Shown piece after piece: positions 1 through 8,360 of a DNA stretch of 21,905 nt. The notes under the pieces are model-generated. The model was given only the letters and a program-made list of their open reading frames with translations. It had not been told where the DNA came from and did not search any database. Numbering within the stretch: position 1 is the stretch's first letter; each line of letters begins with the position of its first letter. Source of the DNA: JAWLAT01 sp041395325 (lineage in GTDB: Bacteria > Pseudomonadota > Gammaproteobacteria > Xanthomonadales > SZUA-5); the NCBI GenBank assembly GCA_041395325.1, contig JAWLAT010000046.1, forward strand, positions 1 through 21,905, read 5' to 3'. A program made the translations under genes and the position numbers.

Positions 1-2691
1 CTGGCCGCCCCGTTCCATCGCTACGTTTGGCGGCCGCTGTCGTCGTCACGTCCACCGGCGGCCTGGGCCGATCTGTTCGACATGGCCCAGCGCGAGTTGC
101 AAACACTGGGCTACGAGGGTCCGCAATGGGTACTGGTCGAGGCGGCCAGCGGTGACTCCGTCGAGAACCCGCTGCGCGCGATCTACCGACACCCGGTGTC
201 GGCGACCTGGCTGATGCTGTCCGTTCCGGCCTCTGCGCAGTCGGCGCATCGCTTGCAGTCAACCTATTTCAGCCGCTTGAGCGACGGGCGAGTCCTCTGC
301 AGTCAGGCATTCGAGGCGTGGTGCACCGTGGTGGCCGGTGATCGATGGTTGGGACGAACGCTGGACGCACGCGATTTCGCCGGTCAGCTGCAACAACACC
401 GGCAGTGGGTCGCCAGTGCAGGGGAAGCCGATCGCGACTGGCTGCGGGCCAGCGCCTTGCCGGAGTTCCTGGTCGATCTGCCGGAACAGCAGCGCCAGGC
501 ATTGTTGGCCAGCGGCGCGCTGCAGGCGCACGGGGCGGACGTCGCGACTCCGGGTTGGGGGTTTGCGCAGCGCATCCGCGGCGTGCTGCGGCAATGCCCG
601 AAGCCGGCCGACAGCGGTGAGCTGCCCGCGGCGCGACTGGCCTATCTGGCCGAGCGATCACGCCGTGTGGCCCATCGCAGTCCACCGTCCTCGGTGCAAT
701 GGACGCTGTTCGGTCTGTCAGTGCTGCTGTTCGTGGGACTGGGCTGGCTGTTCTGGGATCTGCAGTTCGCCGCCCTGCTGTTGATCGTCATTGCCTTCCA
801 TGAAAGCGGTCACTTCCTGGCCATGCGGGCCTTCGGCTACCGCAATGTCCACATGCTGATGCTGCCGCTGATCGGCGGTGTGGCCATGGGTCACGACGCC
901 CAGCCGGACTCGTGGCGGCGCGCCTGGATGAGCCTGATGGGGCCGCTGCCGGGGATTCTGCTGGGCTGGGCCCTGATGCTGCTGCTGTGGCAGCAACCAG
1001 ACGGCAGCGACAGCTGGTTGTGGACGCTGGGCTGGCTGCTGCTGTTCGTCAACTACCTGAACATCCTGCCGGTACCGCCGCTGGACGGCAGTCATGTGGT
1101 GCAAAGCCTGCTGCCGCATCGGCTGGCCTGGTTGCAGGTGGGTTTCGTCGGTGTGGCCGCGGTGGCCGGTGGCTTGCTGGCCTTCTGGCTGGGCTTTCCG
1201 TTCCTGGCGCTGCTGGCGGCGCTGCAACTGCCAGCCCTGTTCGGTCGCTGGCGCCTGCTGCAACTGGCCCGCGTCGCGGACGACCAGGTGGCTGCCCTGA
1301 CCCAGCCTCAGCAGCGGCTCACTGTACTCGCCGGTCTGGTCCAGCAAGGCTTGCCACCGGCGCCCGCGGCCCAGCAGGTGCAGCAGGTTCTGGCCCTGGC
1401 CGATGTCGTCGAGACTCGCCCCATGCGACCGCTGCAGCGGTTGGTGATCGCCGTGGTCTACGCCGTTCTGGCCATCGTGCCGCTGTTCGGCGTGCTGCTC
1501 GTGGCCGGCTGGCAAGGCGCGTCCGAGCCATCAGGCGAGCTGGACAATTGGGAACAGGAACAGGCTGCGCTGAGCATCGAGGCCCAGTCGTTGCCGCTGG
1601 CGGCTCTGCTGACCGGTCTGGAGATCGAGGAGGAGGTGGTCGCGCCAGCCAGCGAGGCCGACTTGGCCGCCGCGCAGGCTCGCCTCGGTCGGGACTTGCC
1701 CGAGGAACTGCTGGCGCTGTATCGATTGAGCAATGGCCTGCCCGCGCTGTCGTTGGGACCGGTCGAGCACATCGCACCCGCCGGTCCGGCATTGCAGGCA
1801 CGCCTGTCCTCCACCGACCCCGCGCTGAGCGTCCTGTACCTGTGGTCGCCCCATACCGAGCAGTCGCTGGAGATCCCTGCCAGGGCGCTTGAGAACTGGT
1901 GGTGGATCGGCACCGATGAGGACGGTCAGACCCAGGTCTACTATCAACCGGACCCGGCCGGAGCCATCGAGGGCATCGGCCTGGTCTTTGACTACACCGA
2001 AGGTGGAACCGGCTATCGCGATCTGCGTAGCTATCTGGAGTCGAGCTGGGTCGATCAGCGGCAGCTGGCACGTCAGCGGCAGCACATCGAGCTGGCCCAG
2101 CAGGCGGCACAGGAGCGTTTGGCCAGTGCCGATGTCACCGAACTGCTGGTCCAGGCCGAGCAGGCCCAGCAGGTCGACGGCTGGACGGCGCGAGTGCTGC
2201 TGTGGCTGTTCAGCGATGCCGACAGCGCGGACATCCCAGGCGTCAGCGCGGCCGCGCTCGAATCGGCACAGTCACGCCTCGGCCCGTTGCCAGCCGACCT
2301 GCAGCAAATCTATGCGCACACCGATGGACTACCGTTGCTGGGCCTCGGCCAGTTGGCGGACATCGGCCGCCTGCAGGCTCGCGCCAGCGGCTATGAGCGT
2401 GGTCTGCCCGATCGTCTGCTGGCACAGCTGCAGCGTTGCGACAGCTGTCGCTGGCAGGAACCCTTGCCGGAAGCGGGCGCACTGACGGCACAGCTGGGCA
2501 ACTGCCTCGACCTCAGCCCCGCCATACCGGCCGAGTACGGCCCAATGGATCTGCCGACCGTGCTCTGGTGTGACCAGCAGTCGACCCACCCCGGCTGGTA
2601 TGACGTCGGGGAAGGCCAGCGCTTTGCCAATGCGACCGAAGCCCTGCGCGCACGGGTGGCGCAGCTGCAGGCGATTCGAGCGTCCTATTGA
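1..2691 (+). CDS. Site-2 protease (M50) fused to two SMI1/KNR4 (SUKH)-like domains, 5' truncated
   Basis: The frame is open from base 1, so the true start lies upstream; 896 residues are visible. Numbering from base 1, a cytosolic-looking N-terminal region (about 1-225) is followed by several membrane segments (about 235-400 and 475-500). The zinc-protease motif HESGH is at 267-271 and the second S2P motif, NILPVPPLDG with Asp362, is in a later helix. Both metal-binding motifs are intact, so an active intramembrane metalloprotease of the M50 type is expected. After the last helix come two soluble repeats (about 550-685 and 748-893). The first carries the SMI1/KNR4 pattern LPEELLALYRLSNG and ends GTGYRDLRSYLE; the second is more diverged. 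SUKH domains are known mainly as immunity or protein-binding modules, so these may recruit a substrate or partner. The stop overlaps the next gene's TTG start by 4 bases (TTGA). M50 assignment is strong; the SUKH calls are from pattern only. Confidence 0.85.
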   Translation: MAAPFHRYVWRPLSSSRPPAAWADLFDMAQRELQTLGYEGPQWVLVEAASGDSVENPLRAIYRHPVSATWLMLSVPASAQSAHRLQSTYFSRLSDGRVLCSQAFEAWCTVVAGDRWLGRTLDARDFAGQLQQHRQWVASAGEADRDWLRASALPEFLVDLPEQQRQALLASGALQAHGADVATPGWGFAQRIRGVLRQCPKPADSGELPAARLAYLAERSRRVAHRSPPSSVQWTLFGLSVLLFVGLGWLFWDLQFAALLLIVIAFHESGHFLAMRAFGYRNVHMLMLPLIGGVAMGHDAQPDSWRRAWMSLMGPLPGILLGWALMLLLWQQPDGSDSWLWTLGWLLLFVNYLNILPVPPLDGSHVVQSLLPHRLAWLQVGFVGVAAVAGGLLAFWLGFPFLALLAALQLPALFGRWRLLQLARVADDQVAALTQPQQRLTVLAGLVQQGLPPAPAAQQVQQVLALADVVETRPMRPLQRLVIAVVYAVLAIVPLFGVLLVAGWQGASEPSGELDNWEQEQAALSIEAQSLPLAALLTGLEIEEEVVAPASEADLAAAQARLGRDLPEELLALYRLSNGLPALSLGPVEHIAPAGPALQARLSSTDPALSVLYLWSPHTEQSLEIPARALENWWWIGTDEDGQTQVYYQPDPAGAIEGIGLVFDYTEGGTGYRDLRSYLESSWVDQRQLARQRQHIELAQQAAQERLASADVTELLVQAEQAQQVDGWTARVLLWLFSDADSADIPGVSAAALESAQSRLGPLPADLQQIYAHTDGLPLLGLGQLADIGRLQARASGYERGLPDRLLAQLQRCDSCRWQEPLPEAGALTAQLGNCLDLSPAIPAEYGPMDLPTVLWCDQQSTHPGWYDVGEGQRFANATEALRARVAQLQAIRASY

Positions 2692-3650
2692 GCGCGCGGC
2701 CCGGCCCAGTACGCCAGATCGCCGGCCGTGCCGGCCGCAGCCTGCTGCTCGGCACGGCCATCTGCCTGCTGATCGGCGAGGCCGGACGTTGGCATTGGGC
2801 TGCGGACCTGTTTGCCCATTTTCGCTGGCAGGCGGTCGCGGCACTGACCCTTGCCACGTTGTTGACGGCACTGGCCGGTCGCTGGCGCTGGGCCGCAGCT
2901 GGCGTGGCACTGGTCCTGCTGAGCGCGGGCACGGCCGGCGGGCCGTGGCTGAGAGGGACCGCCGAACGCACACCCGCGGCCAGGCTGACGGTAGTCAGCT
3001 TCAACGCCCACTTGCACAACCGAAACGCAGAATCGCTGCTGCAATGGCTGGCTGAGGTCGACCCGGACATCGTCGTCATCGTCGAACTGGGCCCTGAGAT
3101 GGCGAGTGGCCTGGCCTCACTTCAACAGCACTACCCCACCCTGCACACCGAAGCCCGGGAGGACCCCTGGGGCGTGGGCCTGTGGTCCCGCCTGCCGGAT
3201 GGTGAGATCGAAGTGCTGGACCAGGCCGGACCACTCGGCCCGTTGCCGGCGTTGGCGCTGCGAACCCAGGTCAGCGGCATTCCGCTGCAGTTGCTGGCCG
3301 TCCACCCGCCACCGCCAATCGGCGCCACGCTGGCCCAGACCCAACAACGGCAGCAGCTGCAATGGCTGCAATGGATGGCCGAACGGCAGACACCCACCGT
3401 GCTGGTTGGCGATCTCAATGCCACGCCCTGGGGTGAGCACTTCCGGCGCCTGCGTGAGGCCGGACTGGACGACGATGGATGGGGCAGCTGGCCGCCCAGC
3501 TGGTCACCCGGACCACCGCTGCAGTGGCTTTCGCTACCAATCGACCATGCGCTGGCGCAACCGCCCTGGCGGGTGTTGAACCGCCGTTGCGGCCCGCCAC
3601 TGGGATCGGATCACTGCCCGCTGTGGGCGGAGCTGGGCGTGGATCGGTAG
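2688..3650 (+). CDS. Membrane-anchored endonuclease/exonuclease/phosphatase family protein
   Basis: This 320-residue protein has two or three hydrophobic segments near the N-terminus (about 17-30, 48-63, 68-85) and then an EEP fold. The full catalytic set is visible: Asn106 in SFNAHLHN, Glu133 in IVELGP, His206 in AVHPPPP, Asp242 and Asn244 in GDLNATPW, Asp286-His287 in PIDHAL, and Ser307-Asp308-His309 in GSDHCPLW. It should be an active Mg-dependent phosphodiesterase or phosphatase, probably with its catalytic domain outside the cytoplasm as in YafD-like proteins; the substrate (nucleic acid, sphingolipid, inositol phosphate) cannot be told. The TTG start at 2688 overlaps the protease stop by 4 bases, so translation is probably coupled. 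A strong hairpin follows the stop. Confidence 0.85.
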   Translation: MSARPGPVRQIAGRAGRSLLLGTAICLLIGEAGRWHWAADLFAHFRWQAVAALTLATLLTALAGRWRWAAAGVALVLLSAGTAGGPWLRGTAERTPAARLTVVSFNAHLHNRNAESLLQWLAEVDPDIVVIVELGPEMASGLASLQQHYPTLHTEAREDPWGVGLWSRLPDGEIEVLDQAGPLGPLPALALRTQVSGIPLQLLAVHPPPPIGATLAQTQQRQQLQWLQWMAERQTPTVLVGDLNATPWGEHFRRLREAGLDDDGWGSWPPSWSPGPPLQWLSLPIDHALAQPPWRVLNRRCGPPLGSDHCPLWAELGVDR

Positions 3651-3660
3651 ATCATCGGTA

Positions 3661-3694
3661 CGACCACGGCCCGGCACTCAGCCGGCCGTGGTCG
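3661..3694. terminator. Hairpin between convergent genes, probable bidirectional terminator
   Basis: The arms cgaccacggcccggc and gccggccgtggtcg pair over about 14 bp with one bulged C and an ACTCA loop. It lies in the 55-bp gap between the EEP gene (+) and the CTERM protein (-), where a shared terminator is expected. No long T tract follows on either strand, so intrinsic efficiency is uncertain. Confidence 0.65.
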
Positions 3695-3705
3695 CATCTT
3701 CGTGT

Positions 3706-4539
3706 TCAGCGAGTGGCGTGAAAGCGACCCAGGGCCAGACCGCCAGCAAGCAGCAGCAAGGCTGCCAACAGCGCATGGCCAAGGGCACTGCCAACAGGCA
3801 CGGCCACCGTCTCGACTGCAGTACCGGCTGGGCCGAAAGCCAGCCCATCGATCAGCTCGCCGCTGCCATTGTTGCCCACGACTTCCACATGGCCCACTGG
3901 CACCGGGCTGATGAAACCCACAAACACCGGCACGTTGCCTGCCTGTGTCGGCACGATGAAAGCATCCACCAGCACTTCACCGGTGTCGTACACGCGAACG
4001 GTCACGCCAGCGCCAGCAACGCCCTCGCCGCCGGTGGCACCGCTGTAGGCATCGAAGGCCACGGCATTGACGTCGCCGGCGCTGAAGCGGATGTCCATGA
4101 ACTGTTCGAAGTCGTTGGGGCCGATGACGGCGGTCGACTGACCCAGGAACCCATCACCGAGTACCACAAACTCACTGCCACCAGTCGGGGCGCGCGGCCC
4201 GCCGCCATCGCCCAGCACCAGCTGGAAGCCTCCGATCAGATCGCCCGGCGCAAAGCAGGCGTCGTTGGAGGCCGAGTTCACCGGCTGATCGCAGCTGTTC
4301 AACTGACCTGCGCCGGTCGCGCCCCCATCAAAACTCTCGAAGGCAGCCACGTTGGTTGCCAACTGCCAGCTGGATCGGTCCGAGAAGAGCGTGACCACAT
4401 TGCCGGTGGCCTGTCCCGGTGCACCGGTCGATTCCAGCGCCGGCTTGCCCGCCAGCTCGTACTGGCGATAGTCGCTGATCTGCGCACTGGCCGCACCCGC
4501 AGCGAGCAGGGCAATCGAGGCCAACAGAGTCCTTCGCAT
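3706..4539 (-). CDS. Exported protein with IPTL-CTERM-like C-terminal sorting signal
   Basis: The chosen ATG (4539) gives 277 residues and lies 9 bases after a GGAG ribosome-binding site; ATGs at 4548 and 4545 are in frame but too close to it. The N-terminus is a signal peptide (MRRTLLASIALLAAGAASAQ). The middle is Gly/Asp/Val-rich and beta-like, with a few Cys (NSCDQP, DACFAP), as in surface or extracellular proteins. The C-terminus reads VPVGSALGHALLAALLLLAG then a short basic end (GRFHATR). This matches the layout of IPTL-CTERM tails: VPxxS motif, hydrophobic helix, Arg-rich end. Such tails are handled by an exosortase (XrtH type); none is in this window. No enzymatic domain recognised. 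It diverges from the TonB receptor across a 203-bp gap. Confidence 0.7.
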   Translation of the reverse strand: MRRTLLASIALLAAGAASAQISDYRQYELAGKPALESTGAPGQATGNVVTLFSDRSSWQLATNVAAFESFDGGATGAGQLNSCDQPVNSASNDACFAPGDLIGGFQLVLGDGGGPRAPTGGSEFVVLGDGFLGQSTAVIGPNDFEQFMDIRFSAGDVNAVAFDAYSGATGGEGVAGAGVTVRVYDTGEVLVDAFIVPTQAGNVPVFVGFISPVPVGHVEVVGNNGSGELIDGLAFGPAGTAVETVAVPVGSALGHALLAALLLLAGGLALGRFHATR

Positions 4540-4742
4540 GGTCATCATCTCCGTGAAAATCGCGCGAAGTTTAACCCGCCGGACGGGGAGGGTCGACCCG
4601 CAATCTGGGGTGGTGCCCGGCAAGTTTCATTTTCGCTCGAGCCGCCTTGCTAGCGTGGTCCAGCCTGTGACCGCCCAGGGCAATACAGAGCAGAAATGGT
4701 GCGGCGCAGCGACATCCAATCTGGAACCTAAGGGAGGGGTCC

Positions 4743-7274
4743 ATGCAATCCATACCTGCGCTGCGCAGCGTGCTCAGCACGGCCATTGCTGCCGTACTTT
4801 CCACCGCTCTACTGGGGCCCGAAGTGGCCCGTGCACAATCCGATGCGGACGACGAGACCATCACCAAGACGCTGTCCGGGATGACCGTGACGGCGCAGAA
4901 GCGCGAAGAGGCGCTGCAGGATGTGCCCATCTCGATCACCGTCGTCTCCAATCAGCTGCTGCAGGATGTCGGCGCCCGCGACATCAAGGATCTGCAGATC
5001 GTCGTGCCGGGTCTGACGGTCACCTCGACCTCCAACGAAGCACTGACCACCGCCCGCATTCGCGGCGTCGGCACCGTCGGTGACAACACCGGACTGGAGT
5101 CCTCGGTGGGCGTGGTCATCGATGGCGTCTACCGTGCCCGCAACGGCGTCGGTTTTGGCGATCTGGGCGAGTTGGAACGGATTGAAGTGCTCAAGGGCCC
5201 GCAGGGCACGGTATTCGGCAAGAACACCTCGGCCGGCCTGATCAACATCGTCACCCGCAAGCCCGATTTCCAGACGGCCATCGAAGGCGAGCTGACCGCC
5301 GGCAACTATGGTGCGCTGGGCTATTCGGCGGCCTTCAACACGCCCTTGGGCGAGAGTGCCGCCTTCCGCTTCTACGCCACCCATCGCGAGCGCGATGGCC
5401 TGCTCGACATCCGCACCGGCGCCGGTCCGCGCACCAGCACCGAGGATGTCGACCAGGATTTCAATTCCTTCCGCGGCCAGTTGCTGATCCAGCCCAGCGA
5501 AAATCTGGAGATCAACGTCGCCGCCGACTACACCGAACGTGACGAGCGTTGTTGTGCCGGTGTGACCATCGTGCGCGGCCCGACGGCGGCCATCGTCGGT
5601 GCGCTCTCCACTGACGGCGGCGTCTCGCCGACCGCCGATCCCTATGCGCGCATCGCCTACAGCAATCGCGACACGCGCCAGGAGGTCGAGGATCAGGGCA
5701 TCTCGATCACCGCCGACTGGACCACGCCGTGGTTCGACGAGGCCGTGCTGACCTCGATCACCGCCGTGCGCGACTGGCAGACCATCAACGGCATCGATCT
5801 GGACTACACCACCGCCGACATCTGGTATCGCGAGTTTGGTGAAGACGCCGCGTCGGACAGCTTCGAGACCTTCTCGCAGGAGTTCCGGCTCACTGGCAGC
5901 ACCGACCGCGTCGACTGGATGGCCGGCCTCTATTACGCCGACGAGGACCTGGTGCGCCATGGCCAGACCGTGCTCGGTTCGGCCTACGAGCCCTATCTGT
6001 CGATCGCCCTGCTCAGCCGCGTGGCCGGCGCCTTCCCGCCCGGCACGGTCAATCTGGCCAACGCCGCCACCTTCCTGTCCGAAGCCACCGGCCAGCCTTT
6101 CGGCACCAATTTCATCGGCGAAGGCGCCGACGACCGTTTCGATCAGAACGCGACCAGCCTGGCGCTGTTCACCAACAACACCTTCCACCTGACCGATCAG
6201 TTCGACCTGACCGTGGGCCTGCGCTACACCCAGGAAGACAAGGAAGTGACCTCGCGCTTTGCCAGCCCCAACGGCTCGGCCGCCTGTGGCGGTGCGCTGG
6301 TCGACCCCAGCCAGGTAGGCGCAGCCCTGGCAGCGCGCGGCGTGCCGCTGGCCGCACTGGGCGCCACGGTACCCACGGTCATCGGCTTCATGTGCCTGCC
6401 CTGGTCCAACCCGCTGCAGGCCGGCCGCATCACCGAGCAGGACCGTGACGAAAGCGAGTGGACCGGCACGGTCAAGGCCGCCTACCGCTTCAACGACCAG
6501 TTCATGAGCTACTTCTCGGCCGCCCGCGGCTACAAGGCCGGCGGCTTCAATCTCGATCGGGTGCAGTCGGCCGACGGCACACAACTGGGCGCAACCGGCG
6601 TGCTGCCGGTGCTCGATACGTCCTTCCCGGCCGAGTTCGTCAACAGCTACGAGCTGGGCTTCAAGAGCACGCTGGCGGACGGCAATCTGCTGCTCAACGG
6701 CGCGCTCTTCTACCAGGACTACAGCGACTTCCAGCTCAACAGCTTCCTCGGCACCACCTTCGTCGTGCGCTCGGTGCCGACGGTGGAATCCAAGGGTGCT
6801 GAGGCCGAACTGCTGTGGCAGACACCGATTGAGGGCCTGCTGGTGCAGGCCGGCGTGACCTACTCGGACACCCAGTTCGGTCCCGACGCGTTGCCCGATG
6901 CCGATCTGTTCCTGCTGCCTGGCAGCCGCGTCAGCTTCGCCCCGCTGTGGTCCTCCTCGGCGGCGCTGACCTACGAATGGGACTTCGGCAGTGCCCTGAT
7001 TGGGCGCTTCAATATCGGTGCCAAGCACAGCTCGGAATACAACACCGGCTCGGACCTGGATCCGGAGAAGCGCCAAGGCGCCTACACCGTGGTCAACGCC
7101 CGCTTCGGCATCGGCGACGCCGATCGCAGCTGGATGCTTGAGCTGTGGGCGCAGAACCTGACCGACGAGGAGTACATCCAGGTCGCCTTCGACGCGCCGC
7201 TGCAAACCGGCTCGTGGAACGCCTTCCTGGCACCACCCCGCACCTACGGCGCCACCCTGCGGATGTGGTTCTGA
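4743..7274 (+). CDS. TonB-dependent outer-membrane receptor
   Basis: The 843-residue protein has a signal peptide ending near ARAQS (about residue 32), a probable TonB-box region (MTVTAQKREEALQDVPIS, about 47-64), and a plug domain with the conserved VIDGVYRARNGVG, LERIEVLKGPQGTVFGKNTS and AGLINIVTRKP motifs. A long 22-strand-type barrel ends in a terminal Phe (TLRMWF), the usual outer-membrane assembly signal. A very strong Shine-Dalgarno (agggagggg, 4731-4739) precedes the ATG. It imports a bulky or scarce substrate across the outer membrane using TonB energy. The plug style (ARIRGVGT, SSVGVVIDGVY) resembles receptors common in sphingomonads and marine gammaproteobacteria that sit beside catabolic genes rather than siderophore genes. 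The convergent operon downstream carries an MFS transporter and oxidising enzymes, so a hydrophobic organic substrate is inferred. Confidence 0.93.
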   Translation: MQSIPALRSVLSTAIAAVLSTALLGPEVARAQSDADDETITKTLSGMTVTAQKREEALQDVPISITVVSNQLLQDVGARDIKDLQIVVPGLTVTSTSNEALTTARIRGVGTVGDNTGLESSVGVVIDGVYRARNGVGFGDLGELERIEVLKGPQGTVFGKNTSAGLINIVTRKPDFQTAIEGELTAGNYGALGYSAAFNTPLGESAAFRFYATHRERDGLLDIRTGAGPRTSTEDVDQDFNSFRGQLLIQPSENLEINVAADYTERDERCCAGVTIVRGPTAAIVGALSTDGGVSPTADPYARIAYSNRDTRQEVEDQGISITADWTTPWFDEAVLTSITAVRDWQTINGIDLDYTTADIWYREFGEDAASDSFETFSQEFRLTGSTDRVDWMAGLYYADEDLVRHGQTVLGSAYEPYLSIALLSRVAGAFPPGTVNLANAATFLSEATGQPFGTNFIGEGADDRFDQNATSLALFTNNTFHLTDQFDLTVGLRYTQEDKEVTSRFASPNGSAACGGALVDPSQVGAALAARGVPLAALGATVPTVIGFMCLPWSNPLQAGRITEQDRDESEWTGTVKAAYRFNDQFMSYFSAARGYKAGGFNLDRVQSADGTQLGATGVLPVLDTSFPAEFVNSYELGFKSTLADGNLLLNGALFYQDYSDFQLNSFLGTTFVVRSVPTVESKGAEAELLWQTPIEGLLVQAGVTYSDTQFGPDALPDADLFLLPGSRVSFAPLWSSSAALTYEWDFGSALIGRFNIGAKHSSEYNTGSDLDPEKRQGAYTVVNARFGIGDADRSWMLELWAQNLTDEEYIQVAFDAPLQTGSWNAFLAPPRTYGATLRMWF

Positions 7275-7276
7275 GT

Positions 7277-7326
7277 CAGGGCTGAGGGATCAGGGCTGAG
7301 GGATCAGGGTTCGGGTCCCTCAGCCC
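7277..7326. repeat. Tandem 14-bp CAGGGCTGAGGGAT repeat with inverted copy
   Basis: Two perfect units of CAGGGCTGAGGGAT (7277-7290, 7291-7304) start two bases after the TonB receptor stop. A degenerate third begins at 7305, and an inverted TCCCTCAGCCC lies at 7316-7326. The inverted piece can pair with either unit to form a stem, so it may serve as a terminator or RNA-stabilising hairpin. The unit is built from two related heptamers (CAGGGCT, GAGGGAT); related blocks occur at 13414, 13551 and 18237. Confidence 0.85.
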
Positions 7327-7434
7327 GATATTGTTGGATGAGAGCGCGCCCTGGCACTCCATCGATCACGCCGCCGCCCAATCGTCGCCCGGTCTGCCGC
7401 GACAAAGGCCGCAGCACCAGGCCAAACCTGGGAA

Positions 7435-7463
7435 CGCCGACGTCCTCGTCGGCGCTTGTTTAT
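7435..7463 (+). terminator. Perfect 8-bp hairpin followed by T-rich tract (terminator or REP-like element)
   Basis: CGCCGACG and CGTCGGCG flank a TCCT loop (7435-7454), followed by cttgtttat. This fits an intrinsic terminator for the TonB receptor transcript, about 160 bases past its stop. The near-palindrome GGGAACGCCGACG...CGTCGGCG may instead belong to a dispersed REP-type family; only one copy was noticed here. Confidence 0.55.
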
Positions 7464-7486
7464 CTGGGCACTGACCCCCGTGCCCT

Positions 7487-7510
7487 CGACCGTCCGCGCA
7501 GCGACGGTCG
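7487..7510 (-). terminator. Hairpin directly after the IclR stop, possible operon terminator
   Basis: On the minus strand CGACCGT and ACGGTCG (7-bp stem, 10-base loop) lie immediately after the TAG of the IclR gene. The position fits the end of the five-gene minus-strand operon, but there is no T tract, so this is tentative. Confidence 0.35.
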
Positions 7511-8335
7511 CTAAAACACCCCACCCACCGCCTCCAGCACCTGATCGCGCAGCTGCAACAGGCGTGGGGCGATCTCGTCTTGCAGGCGCTGGCGGTCGAT
7601 CTGTTCGGCCCGGCCGCCGCAGCTGAAGCTGAAAATGCGGTCCGGGTCGACGCGGGAAATCATCGGCACGCCGACGGCGTAGATCTCCGGGCACCAGTCG
7701 CCAAGAGAATGGCAGTAGCCCAGCTCGGCCACCTCTTCGCGGGCCCGCAGGATGCCGTCGCGCACCCGTGGCCAGTCGAAGGGTTGGCAGACCTCTTCCT
7801 TCAGCTCGACCATCTCGCGGCGGAACAGCTCGGCTGGCCGCGCAGCGAGATCCGCCCGCCCCAGCGCCGTCAGTCCATGGGGCACCCGTGCACCGGGCTG
7901 CAGACCGAAGTCCTCGCCACCCTGGGGGGAGGCGATGGCCAGCAGCACCATCCGCATGCCGTCGGGGGCGCCCAGCATCACGGTGGATTGGGTCTGATCA
8001 GCACATTGCTGCATCAGCGGCTTGGCCGCCGCGATGACCGGATGGCCGCGCATGAAGGTGTGCCCGAGGGACAGCAGGCCCACACCGAGGGCGTACTTCT
8101 CCCGGGCCGGCGAGTAGCTCAGGCAGCCCATGCGCGACAGCGTGAAAGTCAGCCGCGACACCGTGGGCTTCGGCAGCCCGGTGCGCAGCGCGATCTCGCG
8201 ATTGCCCAGATACTGGTCGCCATAGTCGAAGCAGCGCAGGATCGTCAGACAACGCGCGGCGGCGGAGACGAACTGCGGATGGCCACGGTCATCGCCGAGC
8301 CAGACGGGGTCGAGCTGTCGCTTGGGGTTGCCCAT
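7511..8335 (-). CDS. IclR-family transcriptional regulator
   Basis: A 274-residue protein. An N-terminal winged helix-turn-helix (about 22-90) includes the family pattern FVSAAARCLTILRCF and ALRTGLPKPTVSRLTFTL. A C-terminal effector-binding domain (about 95-270) includes VPHGLTALGRADLAA and CPEIYAVGVPMI, as in IclR proteins that sense aromatic or small organic acids. The ATG at 8335 has GAGG 8 bases upstream. It is the last gene of the minus-strand operon, 25 bp after the transporter, so it probably controls its own operon and perhaps the convergent TonB receptor. The effector is unknown. An N-terminal extension of about 20 residues (MGNPKRQLDPVWLGDDRG) precedes the helix-turn-helix domain. 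Confidence 0.9.
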   Translation of the reverse strand: MGNPKRQLDPVWLGDDRGHPQFVSAAARCLTILRCFDYGDQYLGNREIALRTGLPKPTVSRLTFTLSRMGCLSYSPAREKYALGVGLLSLGHTFMRGHPVIAAAKPLMQQCADQTQSTVMLGAPDGMRMVLLAIASPQGGEDFGLQPGARVPHGLTALGRADLAARPAELFRREMVELKEEVCQPFDWPRVRDGILRAREEVAELGYCHSLGDWCPEIYAVGVPMISRVDPDRIFSFSCGGRAEQIDRQRLQDEIAPRLLQLRDQVLEAVGGVF

Positions 8336-8360
8336 GGGATCGGCCTCGAGCGGTGACGGG

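Noticed and set aside
3688..4653. 321-residue plus-strand frame opposite the CTERM protein
   Set aside because: The minus-strand frame has a signal peptide, a good ribosome-binding site and a sorting tail; the plus-strand frame has none.
4809..7205. 798-residue open frame on the minus strand across the TonB receptor
   Set aside because: It is the antisense shadow of a clear TonB receptor in GC-rich DNA, with low-complexity composition and no family motif.
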